From Enterobacter sp. 10-1 (GTDB taxonomy: Bacteria > Pseudomonadota > Gammaproteobacteria > Enterobacterales > Enterobacteriaceae): 64,000 nt of DNA. The stretch lies in assembly GCA_002270295.1 (NCBI GenBank), contig NISF01000013.1, positions 3,409-67,408 on the forward strand, read 5' to 3'. Below, one piece after another: positions 21,310 through 32,360 of the stretch. The translations under genes were made by a program, and so were the position numbers. Every line of letters starts with the position of its first letter. Within the stretch, counting starts at the first letter, position 1. The notes below the pieces were generated by a model. The model was not told the DNA's origin and ran no database searches. It was given only the letters and a program-made list of their open reading frames with translations.

Positions 21310-23853
21310 ATGAGCAAAGTCAGAATCGCTATTATCGGTAACGGCATGGTTGGCCATCGCTTTATCGAAGAGCTTCTTGATAAGGCGCCTGCCGGACAGT
21401 TTGATATTACCGTGTTCTGCGAAGAACCCCGTATCGCTTACGACCGCGTCCACCTGTCATCTTACTTCTCCCATCATACCGCGAAAGAACTTTCGCTGGT
21501 TCGTGAAGGATTTTACGAGAAGCACGGCGTTAACGTCCTGATCGGCGAGCGCGCAATTACGATTAACCGCCAGGAGAAGGTCATTCACTCCAGCGCGGGA
21601 CGCACCGTATTTTACGACAAACTGGTCATGGCAACCGGCTCCTATCCGTGGATCCCGCCGATTAAAGGCGCAGAAACCCAGGACTGCTTCGTTTACCGTA
21701 CGATTGAAGATCTTAACGCCATCGAATCCTGCGCACGGCGCAGCAAACGCGGCGCCGTAGTCGGCGGCGGTCTGCTGGGCCTCGAAGCCGCAGGCGCGCT
21801 GAAAAACCTCGGCGTTGAAACCCACGTTATCGAATTTGCGCCAATGCTGATGGCCGAGCAGCTTGACAATATGGGCGGCGAGCAGCTGAAGCGCAAAATC
21901 GAAAGTATGGGCGTGAAGGTTCATACCAGCAAAAATACGAAAGAAATCGTCCAGCAGGGCAGCGAAGCGCGGAAAACCATGCAATTCGCCGACGGTAGCG
22001 AGCTGCAGGTCGATTTCATCGTGTTCTCCACCGGTATCCGCCCGCGCGACAAGCTCGCCACCCAGTGCGGTCTGGCGGTAGCTCAGCGCGGCGGTATCGT
22101 AGTGAATGATACCTGCCAGACCTCCGATCCGGATATTTACGCCATCGGCGAGTGCGCCAGCTGGAACAACCGCGTCTATGGTCTGGTCGCGCCGGGCTAC
22201 AAAATGGCCCAGGTTACCGTCGACCATATCCTCGGCGCGGACAACGCCTTCACCGGCGCCGACCTTAGCGCTAAGCTGAAACTGCTCGGCGTTGACGTTG
22301 GCGGTATCGGCGATGCGCATGGCCGTACGCCCGGCGCACGCAGCTACGTCTATCTTGATGAGAGCAAAGAGGTCTACAAACGCCTGATCGTCAGCGCAGA
22401 TAACAAAACCCTGCTCGGCGCGGTGCTGGTCGGCGATACCAGCGATTACGGCAATCTGCTGCAGCTGGTGCTGAACGCTATCGAACTGCCAGAAAACCCG
22501 GACGCGTTGATTCTGCCGTCCCATGCCGGCAGCGGTAAACCTTCTATTGGCGTCGATAAACTGCCGGACAGCGCGCAAATCTGCTCCTGCTTCGACGTGA
22601 CCAAAGGCATGCTGATTTCCGCTATCAATAAAGGCTGCCACACCGTTGCCGCGTTGAAAGCCGAAACCAAAGCCGGTACCGGCTGCGGCGGCTGTATCCC
22701 GCTGGTGACCCAGGTGCTGAACGCAGAGCTGGCAAAACAGGGTATCGAAGTTAACCATAATCTGTGCGAACACTTCGCCTACTCGCGCCAGGAGCTGTTC
22801 CATCTGATCCGCGTCGAAGGCATTAAAACGTTCGATGAGCTGCTGGAGAAACACGGCAAGGGCTACGGCTGCGAAGTGTGTAAACCTACCGTGGGTTCTT
22901 TGCTGGCCTCCTGCTGGAATGAGTACATCCTCAAGCCTCAGCATACGCCGCTGCAGGAGACCAACGATAACTTCCTCGCCAACATCCAGAAAGACGGGAC
23001 CTACTCCATTATCCCACGCTCCGCAGGCGGCGAAATCACGCCGGAAGGGCTGGTGGCCGTCGGTCGCATCGCGCGCGAATATAACCTCTACACCAAAATT
23101 ACCGGCTCGCAGCGTATCGGCATGTTTGGCGCTCAAAAAGACGATCTGCCGGAAATCTGGCGTCAGCTGATTGAAGCGGGCTTTGAAACCGGCCACGCCT
23201 ACGCCAAAGCGCTGCGTATGGCCAAAACCTGCGTCGGCAGCACCTGGTGTCGCTACGGCGTTGGGGACAGCGTAGGCTTCGGCGTCGAGCTGGAGAACCG
23301 TTACAAAGGCATCCGTACGCCGCATAAAATGAAGTTTGGCGTGTCCGGCTGTACGCGTGAATGCGCTGAAGCGCAGGGTAAAGACGTCGGCATCATCGCC
23401 ACCGAAAAAGGCTGGAACCTCTACGTTTGCGGCAACGGCGGGATGAAACCTCGTCACGCGGATCTGCTGGCGGCCGACCTTGACCGCGAAACGCTGCTCA
23501 AGTATCTCGACCGCTTTATGATGTTCTACATCCGTACCGCCGATAAGCTGACGCGTACCGCGCCCTGGCTGGATAACATGGAAGGCGGCATCGATTATCT
23601 GAAGCGCGTCATTATCGACGACAAGCTTGGTCTGAACGAACACCTGGAAGAAGAGCTGGCCCGCCTGCGTGCAGCCTTCGCCTGCGAGTGGACTGAAACC
23701 GTCAACAGCCCGGCAGCGCAGATCCGCTTCAGGCACTTTATCAACAGCAGCCAGCGCGACCCGAACGTTCAGGTTGTGCCGGAACGCGAACAGCATCGCC
23801 CGGCCACGCCGTATGAGCGTATCCCGGTGACTCTGGTGGAGGAAAACGCATGA
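21310..23853 (+). CDS. nirB: NADH-dependent nitrite reductase large subunit NirB
   Basis: An 847-residue cytoplasmic flavoprotein. The N-terminus binds FAD (VRIAIIGNGMVGHRF) and NADH (GGGLLGLEAAGAL, about 152-164). A BFD-like [2Fe-2S] region follows (CSCFDVTKG to CGGCIP, about 423-460). The C-terminal siroheme/[4Fe-4S] domain has CVGSTWCRYG and CTRECAEAQG. With NirD it reduces nitrite to ammonia anaerobically, using NADH. The siroheme comes from CysG, encoded downstream. The ribosome site is GAGG nine bases before the ATG. The stop overlaps nirD (ATGA). Confidence 0.98.
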   Translation: MSKVRIAIIGNGMVGHRFIEELLDKAPAGQFDITVFCEEPRIAYDRVHLSSYFSHHTAKELSLVREGFYEKHGVNVLIGERAITINRQEKVIHSSAGRTVFYDKLVMATGSYPWIPPIKGAETQDCFVYRTIEDLNAIESCARRSKRGAVVGGGLLGLEAAGALKNLGVETHVIEFAPMLMAEQLDNMGGEQLKRKIESMGVKVHTSKNTKEIVQQGSEARKTMQFADGSELQVDFIVFSTGIRPRDKLATQCGLAVAQRGGIVVNDTCQTSDPDIYAIGECASWNNRVYGLVAPGYKMAQVTVDHILGADNAFTGADLSAKLKLLGVDVGGIGDAHGRTPGARSYVYLDESKEVYKRLIVSADNKTLLGAVLVGDTSDYGNLLQLVLNAIELPENPDALILPSHAGSGKPSIGVDKLPDSAQICSCFDVTKGMLISAINKGCHTVAALKAETKAGTGCGGCIPLVTQVLNAELAKQGIEVNHNLCEHFAYSRQELFHLIRVEGIKTFDELLEKHGKGYGCEVCKPTVGSLLASCWNEYILKPQHTPLQETNDNFLANIQKDGTYSIIPRSAGGEITPEGLVAVGRIAREYNLYTKITGSQRIGMFGAQKDDLPEIWRQLIEAGFETGHAYAKALRMAKTCVGSTWCRYGVGDSVGFGVELENRYKGIRTPHKMKFGVSGCTRECAEAQGKDVGIIATEKGWNLYVCGNGGMKPRHADLLAADLDRETLLKYLDRFMMFYIRTADKLTRTAPWLDNMEGGIDYLKRVIIDDKLGLNEHLEEELARLRAAFACEWTETVNSPAAQIRFRHFINSSQRDPNVQVVPEREQHRPATPYERIPVTLVEENA

Positions 23854-24176
23854 GCCAGTGGATAAACATCTGCAAGATTGACGAAATCCTGCCGGCAACC
23901 GGCGTCTGCGCGCTGCTTGGCCAGCAGCAGGTCGCCGTATTCCGCCCTTACCAGGACGAGCGGGTTTTTGCGATCAGCAATATCGATCCCTTCTTCAACG
24001 CCAGCGTTCTTTCTCGCGGCATCATTGCCGAACATGAGGGCGATCTGTGGGTCGCCAGCCCGTTGAAAAAGCAGCGTTTTCGTCTGCGCGACGGCTTCTG
24101 CATGGAAGATGAGAGCCACTCCATCGCCCATTTTGACGCGCGGGTAAAAGACGGAAAAATTCAGCTTAAAGCCTGA
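23850..24176 (+). CDS. nirD: Nitrite reductase small subunit NirD
   Basis: A 108-residue Rieske-fold-like protein (SQWINICKIDEILPATGVCALLGQQQ) without the cysteine/histidine cluster ligands of true Rieske proteins, as is normal for NirD. It is required for NirB activity. The ATG overlaps the nirB stop. In E. coli nirC (nitrite channel) comes next; here only a 155-base gap with a hairpin precedes cysG. Confidence 0.97.
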   Translation: MSQWINICKIDEILPATGVCALLGQQQVAVFRPYQDERVFAISNIDPFFNASVLSRGIIAEHEGDLWVASPLKKQRFRLRDGFCMEDESHSIAHFDARVKDGKIQLKA

Positions 24177-24183
24177 TTTTCCG

Positions 24184-24212
24184 TGGTTCCCTCTGGTATT
24201 CAGGGGGAACCA
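24184..24212 (+). terminator. Hairpin after nirD (possible weak terminator/attenuator)
   Basis: TGGTTCCC (24184-24191) pairs with GGGAACCA (24205-24212), extendable inward. No clear T run follows, so it may attenuate transcription or protect the nirBD mRNA rather than stop all readthrough into cysG. Confidence 0.55.
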
Positions 24213-24331
24213 TATGTTCTGCTTATGCCCACTAATCGGTAAGCACCGGAAAAGTCGTATATTTTGTAGGTACTCCGCTGCTATGCTACGACGGCTCATC
24301 ATCTCTCATTGCCCTGCTGCGAGGATATTCC

Positions 24332-25705
24332 GTGGATCACTTACCCATTTTTTGCCAATTGCGCGATCGCGACTGTTTGCTGGTCGGCGGCGGTGATGTT
24401 GCCGAACGTAAGGCGCGACTGCTGCTGGATGCCGGTGCCAAATTAACGGTTAACGCCCTCGATTTCTCTCCGCAGTTTCAGGTGTGGGCTGATGAACAGA
24501 TGCTGACGCTGGTAAAAGACAGGTTTAATCCCCAACTGCTCGATTGCTGCTGGCTGGCGATCGCCGCGACTGATGACAACGACGTTAACCAGCAGGTCAG
24601 CCAGGCGGCGGAAGCGCGACGTATCTTTTGCAACGTCGTGGATTCGCCGCAGCAGGCCAGCTTCATTATGCCCTCGATTATCGACCGCTCGCCGCTGATG
24701 GTCGCCGTCTCCTCCGGCGGAACTTCACCGGTGCTGGCGCGGCTGCTGCGCGAAAAGCTGGAGTCGGTTCTGCCGCTCCATTTGGGCCAGCTGGCGCATT
24801 ATGCCGGCCAGCTGCGGGCGCGGGTTAAAAAACAGTTTGCCACGGTGGCCGAGCGTCGCCGCTTCTGGGAAAAGCTGTTTATGAACGACCGCCTGGCGCA
24901 GTCGTTAGCCAACGAAGACCGGCAGGCCGTAGCCGATACGACCGAGCGGCTGCTGAACGAACCGCTGGATCACCGCGGTGAAGTCGTTCTGGTGGGCGCC
25001 GGACCGGGTGATGCCGGTCTGCTGACCCTGAAAGGGCTGCAGCAGATTCAGCAGGCGGATGTCGTGGTTTATGACCGGCTGGTCTCAGACGATATTATGA
25101 ATCTGGTTCGCCGCGACGCCGACCGGGTGTTCGTCGGCAAGCATGCGGGCTACCACTGCGTGCCGCAGGATGAGATTAACCAAATTCTGCTGCGGGAAGC
25201 GCAGAACGGCCGCCGGGTTGTGCGTCTGAAAGGCGGCGATCCGTTCATTTTCGGCCGCGGTGGCGAAGAGCTCGAAACCCTGTGTAATGCCGGTATTCCC
25301 TTCTCAGTCGTGCCAGGGATCACCGCCGCCTCCGGCTGCTCCGCCTATTCCGGTATTCCTCTGACCCATCGCGACTTCGCGCAGGGCGTTCGCCTGGTCA
25401 CCGGGCATCTGAAAACCGGGGGAGAGCTGGACTGGCAAAACCTGGCAGTCGAAAAGCAGACGCTGGTGTTTTATATGGGGTTAAACCAGGCGCCAGCGAT
25501 CAGAGAGAAGCTTATTGCCCACGGCATGGCGGCTGATATGCCGGCGGCTATTGTTGAAAACGGCACGGCGGTCAGCCAGAAGGTGGTCACCGGCACCCTG
25601 GATCAGCTGGATGTGCTGGCGCAGCAGATGGCGAGCCCGGCGCTGATTATCGTCGGCCGCGTGGTGAGCCTTCGCGACAGGCTCAACTGGTTCTCTAACC
25701 ATTAA
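24332..25705 (+). CDS. cysG: Siroheme synthase CysG (trifunctional)
   Basis: The 457-residue enzyme has the full E. coli length and the same GTG start, preceded by GAGGA. The N-terminal part (1-210) is precorrin-2 dehydrogenase/ferrochelatase, with [17 protein letters not shown] binding NAD and [18 protein letters not shown] holding the conserved serine. The C-terminal part (about 215-457) is uroporphyrinogen III methyltransferase ([29 protein letters not shown]). It makes siroheme for NirB and sulfite reductase. It is separated from nirD by 155 bases and may also have its own promoter there. Confidence 0.97.
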   Translation: MDHLPIFCQLRDRDCLLVGGGDVAERKARLLLDAGAKLTVNALDFSPQFQVWADEQMLTLVKDRFNPQLLDCCWLAIAATDDNDVNQQVSQAAEARRIFCNVVDSPQQASFIMPSIIDRSPLMVAVSSGGTSPVLARLLREKLESVLPLHLGQLAHYAGQLRARVKKQFATVAERRRFWEKLFMNDRLAQSLANEDRQAVADTTERLLNEPLDHRGEVVLVGAGPGDAGLLTLKGLQQIQQADVVVYDRLVSDDIMNLVRRDADRVFVGKHAGYHCVPQDEINQILLREAQNGRRVVRLKGGDPFIFGRGGEELETLCNAGIPFSVVPGITAASGCSAYSGIPLTHRDFAQGVRLVTGHLKTGGELDWQNLAVEKQTLVFYMGLNQAPAIREKLIAHGMAADMPAAIVENGTAVSQKVVTGTLDQLDVLAQQMASPALIIVGRVVSLRDRLNWFSNH

Positions 25706-25773
25706 GATTCGCCGCTTCGGCTTCTCTGCCCGCAGCATGATGAACGGGCGGGCGGCGGACAAGGGCAAAAAAG

Positions 25774-25798
25774 CAAAAGGGCGGGATTAACCCGCCCT
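25774..25798. terminator. Terminator between cysG and trpS
   Basis: AGGGCGGG/CCCGCCCT (25778-25785 with 25791-25798) with an ATTAA loop. Read on the minus strand, the stem is followed by TTTTGCTTTTTT, a good terminator for the trpS operon. On the plus strand the tail is weaker (CTTT). Confidence 0.85.
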
Positions 25799-25837
25799 CT
25801 TTACCGACTTTATGCGTTCTGTCTTGACCGCCGATGC

Positions 25838-26842
25838 TTACGGCTTCGCAACAAAACCAATCGCTTCGTATACCGCTTTCAGCGTTTGTGAGGCGCGAGC
25901 GCTGGCTTTCTCCGCCCCGTCTCTCATCACCTGATTCAGGAAGGCTTCATCGTTACGGAAGCGGTTATAGCGCTCCTGAAGCTCAACCAGCATGCCGGAC
26001 ACCGCATCGGCAACTTCGCCTTTCAGATGACCATACATTTTCCCGTCGAAGTGCTGCTCCAGCTCCGCAATGCTCTGGCCGGTAACGCCGGAGAGAATAT
26101 CCAGCAGGTTAGAAACGCCGGCTTTGTTCTGCTGGTCGTAGCGCACCACCGGCGGCTCGTCGGAGTCCGTTACCGCACGCTTGATCTTTTTCACGACCGA
26201 TTTCGGGTCTTCCAGCAGGCCGATCACGTTGTTGCGGTTGTCGTCCGACTTGGACATCTTTTTCGTCGGCTCAAGCAGCGACATGACGCGCGCGCCGGAT
26301 TTAGGAATAAACGGCTCAGGAACTTTGAACACCTCGCCGTAGATAGCGTTGAAGCGCTGCGCGATATCGCGGCTCAGCTCCAGGTGCTGCTTCTGGTCTT
26401 CTCCCACCGGTACCTGGTTGGTCTGGTAAAGCAGAATATCTGCCGCCATCAGCACCGGGTAATCAAACAGGCCGGCGTTAATGTTTTCCGAGTAGCGGGC
26501 GGATTTGTCTTTGAACTGGGTCATGCGGCTCAGCTCACCGAAATAGGTGTAGCAGTTCAGCGCCCAGCCCAGCTGCGCATGCTCCGGCACGTGCGACTGA
26601 ACGAAGATGGTGCTTTTCGCCGGATCGATACCGCATGCCAGGTAAAGCGCCAGCGTATCCAGCGTGGCTTTACGCAGTTTCTCAGGGTCCTGACGCGCGG
26701 TGATGGCGTGCAGATCCACGATGCAGTAGATGCAGTGATAGTCATCCTGCATGCCCACCCACTGACGCAGCGCACCCATGTAGTTGCCAATGGTCAATTC
26801 ACCTGAGGGCTGTGCGCCACTAAAAACGATGGGCTTAGTCAT
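25838..26842 (-). CDS. trpS: Tryptophanyl-tRNA synthetase TrpS
   Basis: A 334-residue class Ic aminoacyl-tRNA synthetase. The HIGH-like signature is TIGN in [16 protein letters not shown] (about 14-29), and the KMSKS loop is intact (about 195-199). It charges tRNA-Trp with tryptophan. It is the last gene of the aroK-aroB-damX-dam-rpe-gph-trpS group, its start overlapping the gph stop by eight bases, and is followed by a terminator. Confidence 0.98.
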   Translation of the reverse strand: MTKPIVFSGAQPSGELTIGNYMGALRQWVGMQDDYHCIYCIVDLHAITARQDPEKLRKATLDTLALYLACGIDPAKSTIFVQSHVPEHAQLGWALNCYTYFGELSRMTQFKDKSARYSENINAGLFDYPVLMAADILLYQTNQVPVGEDQKQHLELSRDIAQRFNAIYGEVFKVPEPFIPKSGARVMSLLEPTKKMSKSDDNRNNVIGLLEDPKSVVKKIKRAVTDSDEPPVVRYDQQNKAGVSNLLDILSGVTGQSIAELEQHFDGKMYGHLKGEVADAVSGMLVELQERYNRFRNDEAFLNQVMRDGAEKASARASQTLKAVYEAIGFVAKP

Positions 26843-27596
26843 TTTTTAATTCCTGAGTTTCACTGGACGGTAACCCGAGAGCGGGTAAGAGTTCGTTAAA
26901 TTGGTCAAAGATATAATCCGGCTCGCTGAGCGCAATCGGCTCACCGTAGTTGTAGCCGTAAGTCAGGCCGACTGAGCCAAAGCCGGCCGCTTTCGCCGCC
27001 AGAATATCGTTACGCGAATCGCCGACAAACAGCATCTCAGCGGCAGCCAGCCCCAGCTTTTCCGCTACCAGCAGCAGCGGTTCGGGATGCGGCTTCTTGT
27101 TCTGTACATCGTCGCCGCCGATAACCACGCTAAAATATTTCGCGATATCCAGGGCTGCCAGCATCGGCGCGACAAACGGCGTCGGTTTGTTGGTTACCAG
27201 CGCCAGAGGCAGCCCTTTGGCGTGCAGAGCGCCCAGCGTATCGGCAACCGCCGGGAACAGGAAGCTGCCCTCTTCCGCGGCTTCAGCATAGTAGCGGTCA
27301 AACAGCTTGCGCAGCACTGCGAGCTGCTCGGCCTGCGGGATGTCATCGCGATCGACGGAAGGTTTCCCCCCGGCCGCACGCAGCGTCGCGCGCTCCTGGC
27401 GTGCCCAGGTAAGGGCGCGCTCCATCAGCACGTCCGCGCCGTTGCCAATCCAGGTGACAACGCGATCCTCTCCCGCCATCGGGAGTTCTAAAGCGTAAAG
27501 CGCGCTATCAACGGCGGCCGTCAGGCCCGGCGCGCTGTCCACCAGCGTACCGTCGAGGTCAAACGCGATGCCGCGAATAGCCTGTAATTTATCCAT
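26835..27596 (-). CDS. gph: Phosphoglycolate phosphatase Gph
   Basis: A 253-residue HAD-family phosphatase. Motif [11 protein letters not shown] carries the nucleophile aspartate (residue 13). LALVTNKP supplies motif II, and [14 protein letters not shown] motif IV. It removes 2-phosphoglycolate, in E. coli arising mainly during repair of oxidised DNA 3' ends. It overlaps rpe and trpS by eight bases each, so translation is coupled in the dam operon. Confidence 0.97.
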   Translation of the reverse strand: MDKLQAIRGIAFDLDGTLVDSAPGLTAAVDSALYALELPMAGEDRVVTWIGNGADVLMERALTWARQERATLRAAGGKPSVDRDDIPQAEQLAVLRKLFDRYYAEAAEEGSFLFPAVADTLGALHAKGLPLALVTNKPTPFVAPMLAALDIAKYFSVVIGGDDVQNKKPHPEPLLLVAEKLGLAAAEMLFVGDSRNDILAAKAAGFGSVGLTYGYNYGEPIALSEPDYIFDQFNELLPALGLPSSETQELKND

Positions 27597-28266
27597 GACT
27601 AACCTTCGCTAATTCACTGCGCATTTGATCAATGACTTTTTTATAGTCCGGCTGGTCGAAAATCGCCGAGCCGGCCACGAACATATCCGCCCCTGCTGCC
27701 GCAATTTCCGCGATATTGCTGACTTTTACGCCGCCATCGACTTCCAGGCGAATATCGTAACCGGATGCATCGATGCGCTGGCGAACCTCACGGAGTTTGT
27801 CGAGGGTCTGCGGAATGAAAGACTGGCCGCCGAATCCCGGGTTGACGGACATCAGCAGGATCACATCCAGCTTATCCATCACGTAATCAAGGTAGCTCAG
27901 CGGGGTTGCCGGGTTGAACACCAGGCCTGCCTTGCAGCCGTGCTCTTTGATGAGCTGCAGGCTGCGGTCGACGTGTTCCGACGCCTCCGGATGGAAGGTG
28001 ATGATGCTGGCGCCCGCTGCGGCAAAATCAGGAATGATGCGGTCGACCGGCTTGACCATCAGGTGCACGTCGATGGGAGCGGTGACGCCATAGCCGCGCA
28101 GCGCTTTCAGCACCATTGGGCCGATAGTCAGATTCGGCACGTAGTGGTTGTCCATCACGTCAAAGTGCACAACGTCTGCACCTGCAGCCAACGCTTTGGC
28201 GGTATCTTCACCCAGACGGGCAAAATCAGCCGACAGAATCGAAGGGGCAATCAAATACTGCTTCAT
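27589..28266 (-). CDS. rpe: Ribulose-phosphate 3-epimerase Rpe
   Basis: A 225-residue TIM-barrel enzyme ([21 protein letters not shown]). The active-site pieces [28 protein letters not shown] and LEVDGGV are all present. It interconverts ribulose 5-phosphate and xylulose 5-phosphate in the pentose phosphate pathway. The start at 28266 matches relatives; an in-frame start two codons earlier is possible. Located 17 bases after dam and overlapping gph. Confidence 0.97.
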   Translation of the reverse strand: MKQYLIAPSILSADFARLGEDTAKALAAGADVVHFDVMDNHYVPNLTIGPMVLKALRGYGVTAPIDVHLMVKPVDRIIPDFAAAGASIITFHPEASEHVDRSLQLIKEHGCKAGLVFNPATPLSYLDYVMDKLDVILLMSVNPGFGGQSFIPQTLDKLREVRQRIDASGYDIRLEVDGGVKVSNIAEIAAAGADMFVAGSAIFDQPDYKKVIDQMRSELAKVSHG

Positions 28267-28283
28267 CCGCATCTCCTTGAAAA

Positions 28284-29108
28284 TTATTTAGTCTTCGGCG
28301 GACGGTAAAGAGCAAGAAGCTCGTCCACCTTCTTTCGGGTTCCACCGTTGCTGCTGATACTGCGTCGAACTTTGACGACGTGCAGTTTAGCCAGACGATA
28401 CCATTCGCGCGTCAGCGCGGTATCGTGGTTAGAAATCAGAACCGGAACCCGCTGCTCGAACAGGTTCTCCGCCAGCTGCGCCAGGTGGGCCTGCTGTTCG
28501 GAATTAAAGCTGCTCGTATGGTACGCCGTAAAATTAGCGGTAGAAGACAAAGGCGCGTACGGCGGGTCGCAGTAGACCACAGAAGCCCCGTCGGCTCGCG
28601 CCATGCTGTCGGCATACGACTCGCAGTAGAAGTACGCATTCTGCGCCTTCTGTGCAAAATGATACAGTTCAGCTTCGGGGAAATAGGGCTTCTTATAGCG
28701 GCCAAAAGGCACGTTGAACTCACCGCGCAGATTGTAACGACACAGACCGTTGTAGCCATGACGATTCAGATAAAGGAACAGCACCGCACGACGAAGCGGG
28801 TCCTGGCTTTGATTGAATTCAGCACGGAACTGGTAGTATCTCTCTGCCACGTTGTTCTCAGGCGTAAACATCTCCTGCGCCGCGGTAACATAATCATCTG
28901 CCTGCGATTTGACGATGTTGTACAGGCTGATCAGATCGCTGTTGATGTCCGCGAGGATATAACGAGAAAAGTCGGTATTAAGAAATACCGACCCGGCGCC
29001 CACAAAGGGCTCAATCAGACAGTCGCCCTGCGGCAAATGTTTTTTTATATCGTCAAGCAGGGGGTATTTCCCCCCCGCCCATTTCAGAAAAGCGCGATTC
29101 TTTTTCAT
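28284..29108 (-). CDS. dam: DNA adenine methyltransferase Dam
   Basis: A 274-residue N6-adenine methyltransferase for GATC sites. The S-adenosylmethionine motif is [12 protein letters not shown] near the N-terminus, and the catalytic DPPY is at about 181-184 ([12 protein letters not shown]). Dam marks the parental strand for mismatch repair, times replication initiation and affects many promoters. It lies between damX (77-base gap) and rpe, and is slightly shorter than E. coli Dam (278). Confidence 0.98.
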   Translation of the reverse strand: MKKNRAFLKWAGGKYPLLDDIKKHLPQGDCLIEPFVGAGSVFLNTDFSRYILADINSDLISLYNIVKSQADDYVTAAQEMFTPENNVAERYYQFRAEFNQSQDPLRRAVLFLYLNRHGYNGLCRYNLRGEFNVPFGRYKKPYFPEAELYHFAQKAQNAYFYCESYADSMARADGASVVYCDPPYAPLSSTANFTAYHTSSFNSEQQAHLAQLAENLFEQRVPVLISNHDTALTREWYRLAKLHVVKVRRSISSNGGTRKKVDELLALYRPPKTK

Positions 29109-29185
29109 GCTGCCTAACTAATTACACATTCTCCAGCTGTGGAGAAAGCTCCGACAGCACCCTGCGCTTAAGACTACGCCGCGGC

Positions 29186-30457
29186 TTATTTCAGGTCAGC
29201 CTGAACCTGATGCAGCGGTTTTGCCCACGGATTTTTCGCCTGCACATCCGCTGGCAGAGTCGCTACAGCGCGTTTAGCTTCATCTTTCGAAGCGTAAATG
29301 CCGCTGACCAGCACATACCAAGGCTGACCGTTACGGGTAGTTTCATAGACGACGTACTTATCCAGCTTCTCTTTCTTCGCCCAGCTACTCAGATTGTTGT
29401 AGTTGGAGGAAGAGCTGAGCTGCAGGGTGTAGTTGCCGGCCGGAGCCGCTTTCATCGAGCTCACGTCGCCGGACGTTTTGCCGCCAGAAGCGGCCGCTGT
29501 CGCCGCCGGAGCAGCAGTAGCGGTTGCCGCAGGCGCGGCGGCCGGCGTCGGCTTAGCCTGGGCAGTCGCGGCAGGCTTAGCTGGCTCTACGGCTGGCGTT
29601 CTCACCGGCGCCGCAGCGACGGTGCTTTCTACACGCTTCGGCTGTGCCGGCTTCGACTCAACCGGTGCTTTCGCGGTAGCCATCGGCTTCGGCTCAATAA
29701 CGGTGTGCTTACGCTCAGCCGGACGCGGAGCGGCGGCTGCCTGAGTCTGGCGCTCGGTGGTTGCCTGACGCGGAGCCGCGCCGTTGCGCATCGGGGCGAC
29801 GGTTGCAGGTTCGGTCGGTAACGTCGAGTTTGCCACGGCGCTGTCAATCTGGCCCTGCTGCTGAGTCAGGGCGTTGTTCAGATCGCCCTGAACCTCGACG
29901 CGCTGCTGTCCCTGAGGCTCAGCGGTAGTCTGACCCTGGGTTGGATTAGACGCAATTGGCGGCAGAGAAACATCCTGCTGCTGGGCGTTACCCGCGGTCT
30001 GGTCCTGAACGGCAGGCTGACCGCTGTTGTCCTGTGCGTCTGACAGATTGATACTCTTCTCACCTGTCGCCGCTTGTTCGTTAGAGGAAGACGGCGATTT
30101 CAGTGCGGAACCGATGCCGACAATCAGCAGCAGAAGCACGAGGATCCCCACCCCCATCATAATATACTGGCGAGAGGCAGGCTTCGCTGGCGCTTTCTTA
30201 CGCTTACGCGGACGGCGCTCAACCTGCTGCTCTTCGACCTCGTCTTCTTCAGACTCCAGGTCTTCTTCATACTCTTCTTCATCGCGCTCACGACGTGCTT
30301 TACTCGCGCGCGTCGGACGGCTCTCGTCCGCCTCAAGATCGACATCATCAAAATTGATCTGCGGATCGCTATCGCGCTCGGAAGACTGACGGGAACGACC
30401 AGCACGACGATCGTTGCGATCGGCTCTCAAATCGTCTTCTGGTTTTAATTCATCCAT
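29186..30457 (-). CDS. damX: Cell-division SPOR-domain protein DamX
   Basis: A 423-residue bitopic inner-membrane protein. The cytoplasmic part (1-95) is highly charged; one transmembrane segment is at about 99-120 ([17 protein letters not shown]). A long Ala/Pro/Gln-rich periplasmic linker follows, and the C-terminal SPOR domain (about 340-420) starts near [20 protein letters not shown] domains bind denuded septal peptidoglycan, targeting DamX to the division ring. Low-complexity composition in the linker is expected. Part of the aroB-dam operon. Confidence 0.95.
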   Translation of the reverse strand: MDELKPEDDLRADRNDRRAGRSRQSSERDSDPQINFDDVDLEADESRPTRASKARRERDEEEYEEDLESEEDEVEEQQVERRPRKRKKAPAKPASRQYIMMGVGILVLLLLIVGIGSALKSPSSSNEQAATGEKSINLSDAQDNSGQPAVQDQTAGNAQQQDVSLPPIASNPTQGQTTAEPQGQQRVEVQGDLNNALTQQQGQIDSAVANSTLPTEPATVAPMRNGAAPRQATTERQTQAAAAPRPAERKHTVIEPKPMATAKAPVESKPAQPKRVESTVAAAPVRTPAVEPAKPAATAQAKPTPAAAPAATATAAPAATAAASGGKTSGDVSSMKAAPAGNYTLQLSSSSNYNNLSSWAKKEKLDKYVVYETTRNGQPWYVLVSGIYASKDEAKRAVATLPADVQAKNPWAKPLHQVQADLK

Positions 30458-30541
30458 TTAACACCCCACTAAAAGGCTTATGCTCACGACTATTGCACGT
30501 CACCTGAAATGATAACGCCGCGCGGACGCGGCTAGACCTTC

Positions 30542-31636
30542 TTATTGTTGCGCCTGCTCAGTATCAGCAATCGCGCCAAGAACTACATCGTGCGACACTC
30601 CGCCGCGAACCTCGCTTTTCCCTATAGCGAGCGGTAGCACCAGCCGCATTTCGCCTGCCAGCACCTTTTTATCACGCATCATGTGGGGCAGATACGCTTG
30701 CGCGGTCATCTCCTGCGGCCCACTGACCGGCAGACCCGCGCGCTGTAGCAGCGTAATAAGACGCTGCGTATCCTGTGCGCTGAACTGCCCTAACCGTTCG
30801 GACGTACGCGCAGCCATCACCATCCCGGCAGCGACAGCCTCGCCGTGCAGCCAGTTACCGTAGCCCATTTCGGCTTCGATAGCATGACCAAAAGTATGTC
30901 CAAGATTCAGTAAAGCACGTAACCCGGTTTCACGCTCGTCGGCGGCGACAACTTCGGCTTTCAGCTCACAGCAGCGGCGAATACAGTACGCCATTGCTTT
31001 TTCATCCAGCGCCAGCAGCGCATCGATGTTATTTTCCAGCCAGTCGAAGAATTCACCGTCAAGGATTACGCCGTATTTAATGACTTCAGCCAGGCCGGAA
31101 GACAGTTCGCGCGCCGGCAACGTCTTAAGACAGTTGAGATCGACAACGACAGAAACTGGCTGCCAGAAGGCACCAATCATATTTTTACCGAGAGGATGAT
31201 TGACGGCAGTTTTACCACCGACCGAAGAATCCACCTGCGACAGCAGGGTGGTTGGAACCTGAATAAAACGCACACCGCGCTGATAGCTAGCCGCAGCAAA
31301 GCCGGTTAAATCACCGACCACGCCGCCGCCGAGTGCTACCAGTGTGGTGTCACGGCCGTGCGGTTTCTGCAGCAAAGCGGTGAAGACCGTATCCATCACC
31401 GTCAGGCTTTTATACTGCTCGCCGTCGGGCAAAATAACGCTGTCGACCTTAACACCCGCCTGCTCCAGCAAGGAACGAACGTTATCCAGATAAAGCGGCG
31501 CCAGCGTTTCATTGGTGACCAGCATAACCTGGTCGCCTGATTGCAGTGGCTGAAAGGAAGCTGGATCGTTAAACAAACCAGCCGCGATGGTAATCGGGTA
31601 ACTACGTTCCCCGAGAGTTACAGTAAGCCTCTCCAT
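30542..31636 (-). CDS. aroB: 3-Dehydroquinate synthase AroB
   Basis: A 364-residue shikimate-pathway enzyme. The NAD-binding segment is [23 protein letters not shown], and zinc ligands lie in the region GLAEVIKYG to [29 protein letters not shown]. It cyclises DAHP to 3-dehydroquinate, the second step toward aromatic amino acids and folate. aroK is immediately upstream (54 bases), giving the classic aroKB pair. Length is close to the E. coli 362. Confidence 0.98.
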   Translation of the reverse strand: MERLTVTLGERSYPITIAAGLFNDPASFQPLQSGDQVMLVTNETLAPLYLDNVRSLLEQAGVKVDSVILPDGEQYKSLTVMDTVFTALLQKPHGRDTTLVALGGGVVGDLTGFAAASYQRGVRFIQVPTTLLSQVDSSVGGKTAVNHPLGKNMIGAFWQPVSVVVDLNCLKTLPARELSSGLAEVIKYGVILDGEFFDWLENNIDALLALDEKAMAYCIRRCCELKAEVVAADERETGLRALLNLGHTFGHAIEAEMGYGNWLHGEAVAAGMVMAARTSERLGQFSAQDTQRLITLLQRAGLPVSGPQEMTAQAYLPHMMRDKKVLAGEMRLVLPLAIGKSEVRGGVSHDVVLGAIADTEQAQQ

Positions 31637-31690
31637 AACGCGACGTCCACCTCAGTTGCTTTTACTCTGACGCACTTTATTAAGCCAGAA

Positions 31691-32212
31691 TCAATTGCTT
31701 TCCAGCATATGAATAATCTGGTTTGCCACCACTTTCGCACTCTGATCGTCAGTACGAATAGTGACGTCTGCAATCTCTTCATACAGCGGGTTGCGCTCGT
31801 CTGCCAGCGCTTCAAGCACTTCGCGAGGCGGCGCTTCAACCTGTAATAGAGGACGCTTTTTATCGCGCTGCGTACGGGCAAGCTGTTTTTCGATCGTTGT
31901 TTCCAGGTAGACCACCACGCCGCGGGCGGAGAGACGGTTACGCGTTTCACGGGATTTTACAGAGCCGCCGCCTGTTGCCAGCACAATTCCCTGTTTTTCC
32001 GTCAATTCATTGATGATTTTTTCTTCACGGTCACGGAAGCCGTCTTCGCCTTCTACATCGAAGACCCAGCCAACATCAGCGCCGGTGCGTTTCTCAATCT
32101 CTTGATCGGAATCGTAAAATTCCATGTTGAGCTGTTGGGCTAACTGGCGCCCAATAGTGCTTTTGCCGGCACCCATAGGCCCAACCAGAAAGATATTGCG
32201 TTTCTCTGCCAT
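31691..32212 (-). CDS. aroK: Shikimate kinase I AroK
   Basis: A 173-residue P-loop kinase ([12 protein letters not shown], about 11-22) with shikimate-binding [19 protein letters not shown] and the lid arginine region RPLLQ. It phosphorylates shikimate at O3. It is the first gene of the aroK-aroB-damX-dam-rpe-gph-trpS cluster, so the main promoter should lie in the 392-base gap upstream, which also contains an ERIC-like element. Confidence 0.97.
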   Translation of the reverse strand: MAEKRNIFLVGPMGAGKSTIGRQLAQQLNMEFYDSDQEIEKRTGADVGWVFDVEGEDGFRDREEKIINELTEKQGIVLATGGGSVKSRETRNRLSARGVVVYLETTIEKQLARTQRDKKRPLLQVEAPPREVLEALADERNPLYEEIADVTIRTDDQSAKVVANQIIHMLESN

Positions 32213-32360
32213 TTTTTCGGTACTACTAAGACTATTCGTTAATGGTAAACCCGCTTCGCGAACACCCAGCGCAGCAGGACATGAACTGAAACCTCATATG
32301 CAATAGAGCGAGAGTCAGACTAAAAATTATCTCAATACTCCGGCAGGTTTGGCAACTGAA

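Noticed and set aside
21457-23898. Very long minus-strand frame (813 codons) opposite nirB
   Set aside because: Exact antisense of nirB; absence of stops follows from nirB codon bias, and no recognisable domain or ribosome site is present.
29430-30060. Low-complexity Ala/Pro/Gln coding region in damX considered as a frameshifted or foreign segment
   Set aside because: The frame is continuous from membrane helix to SPOR domain, and such linkers are normal for DamX.
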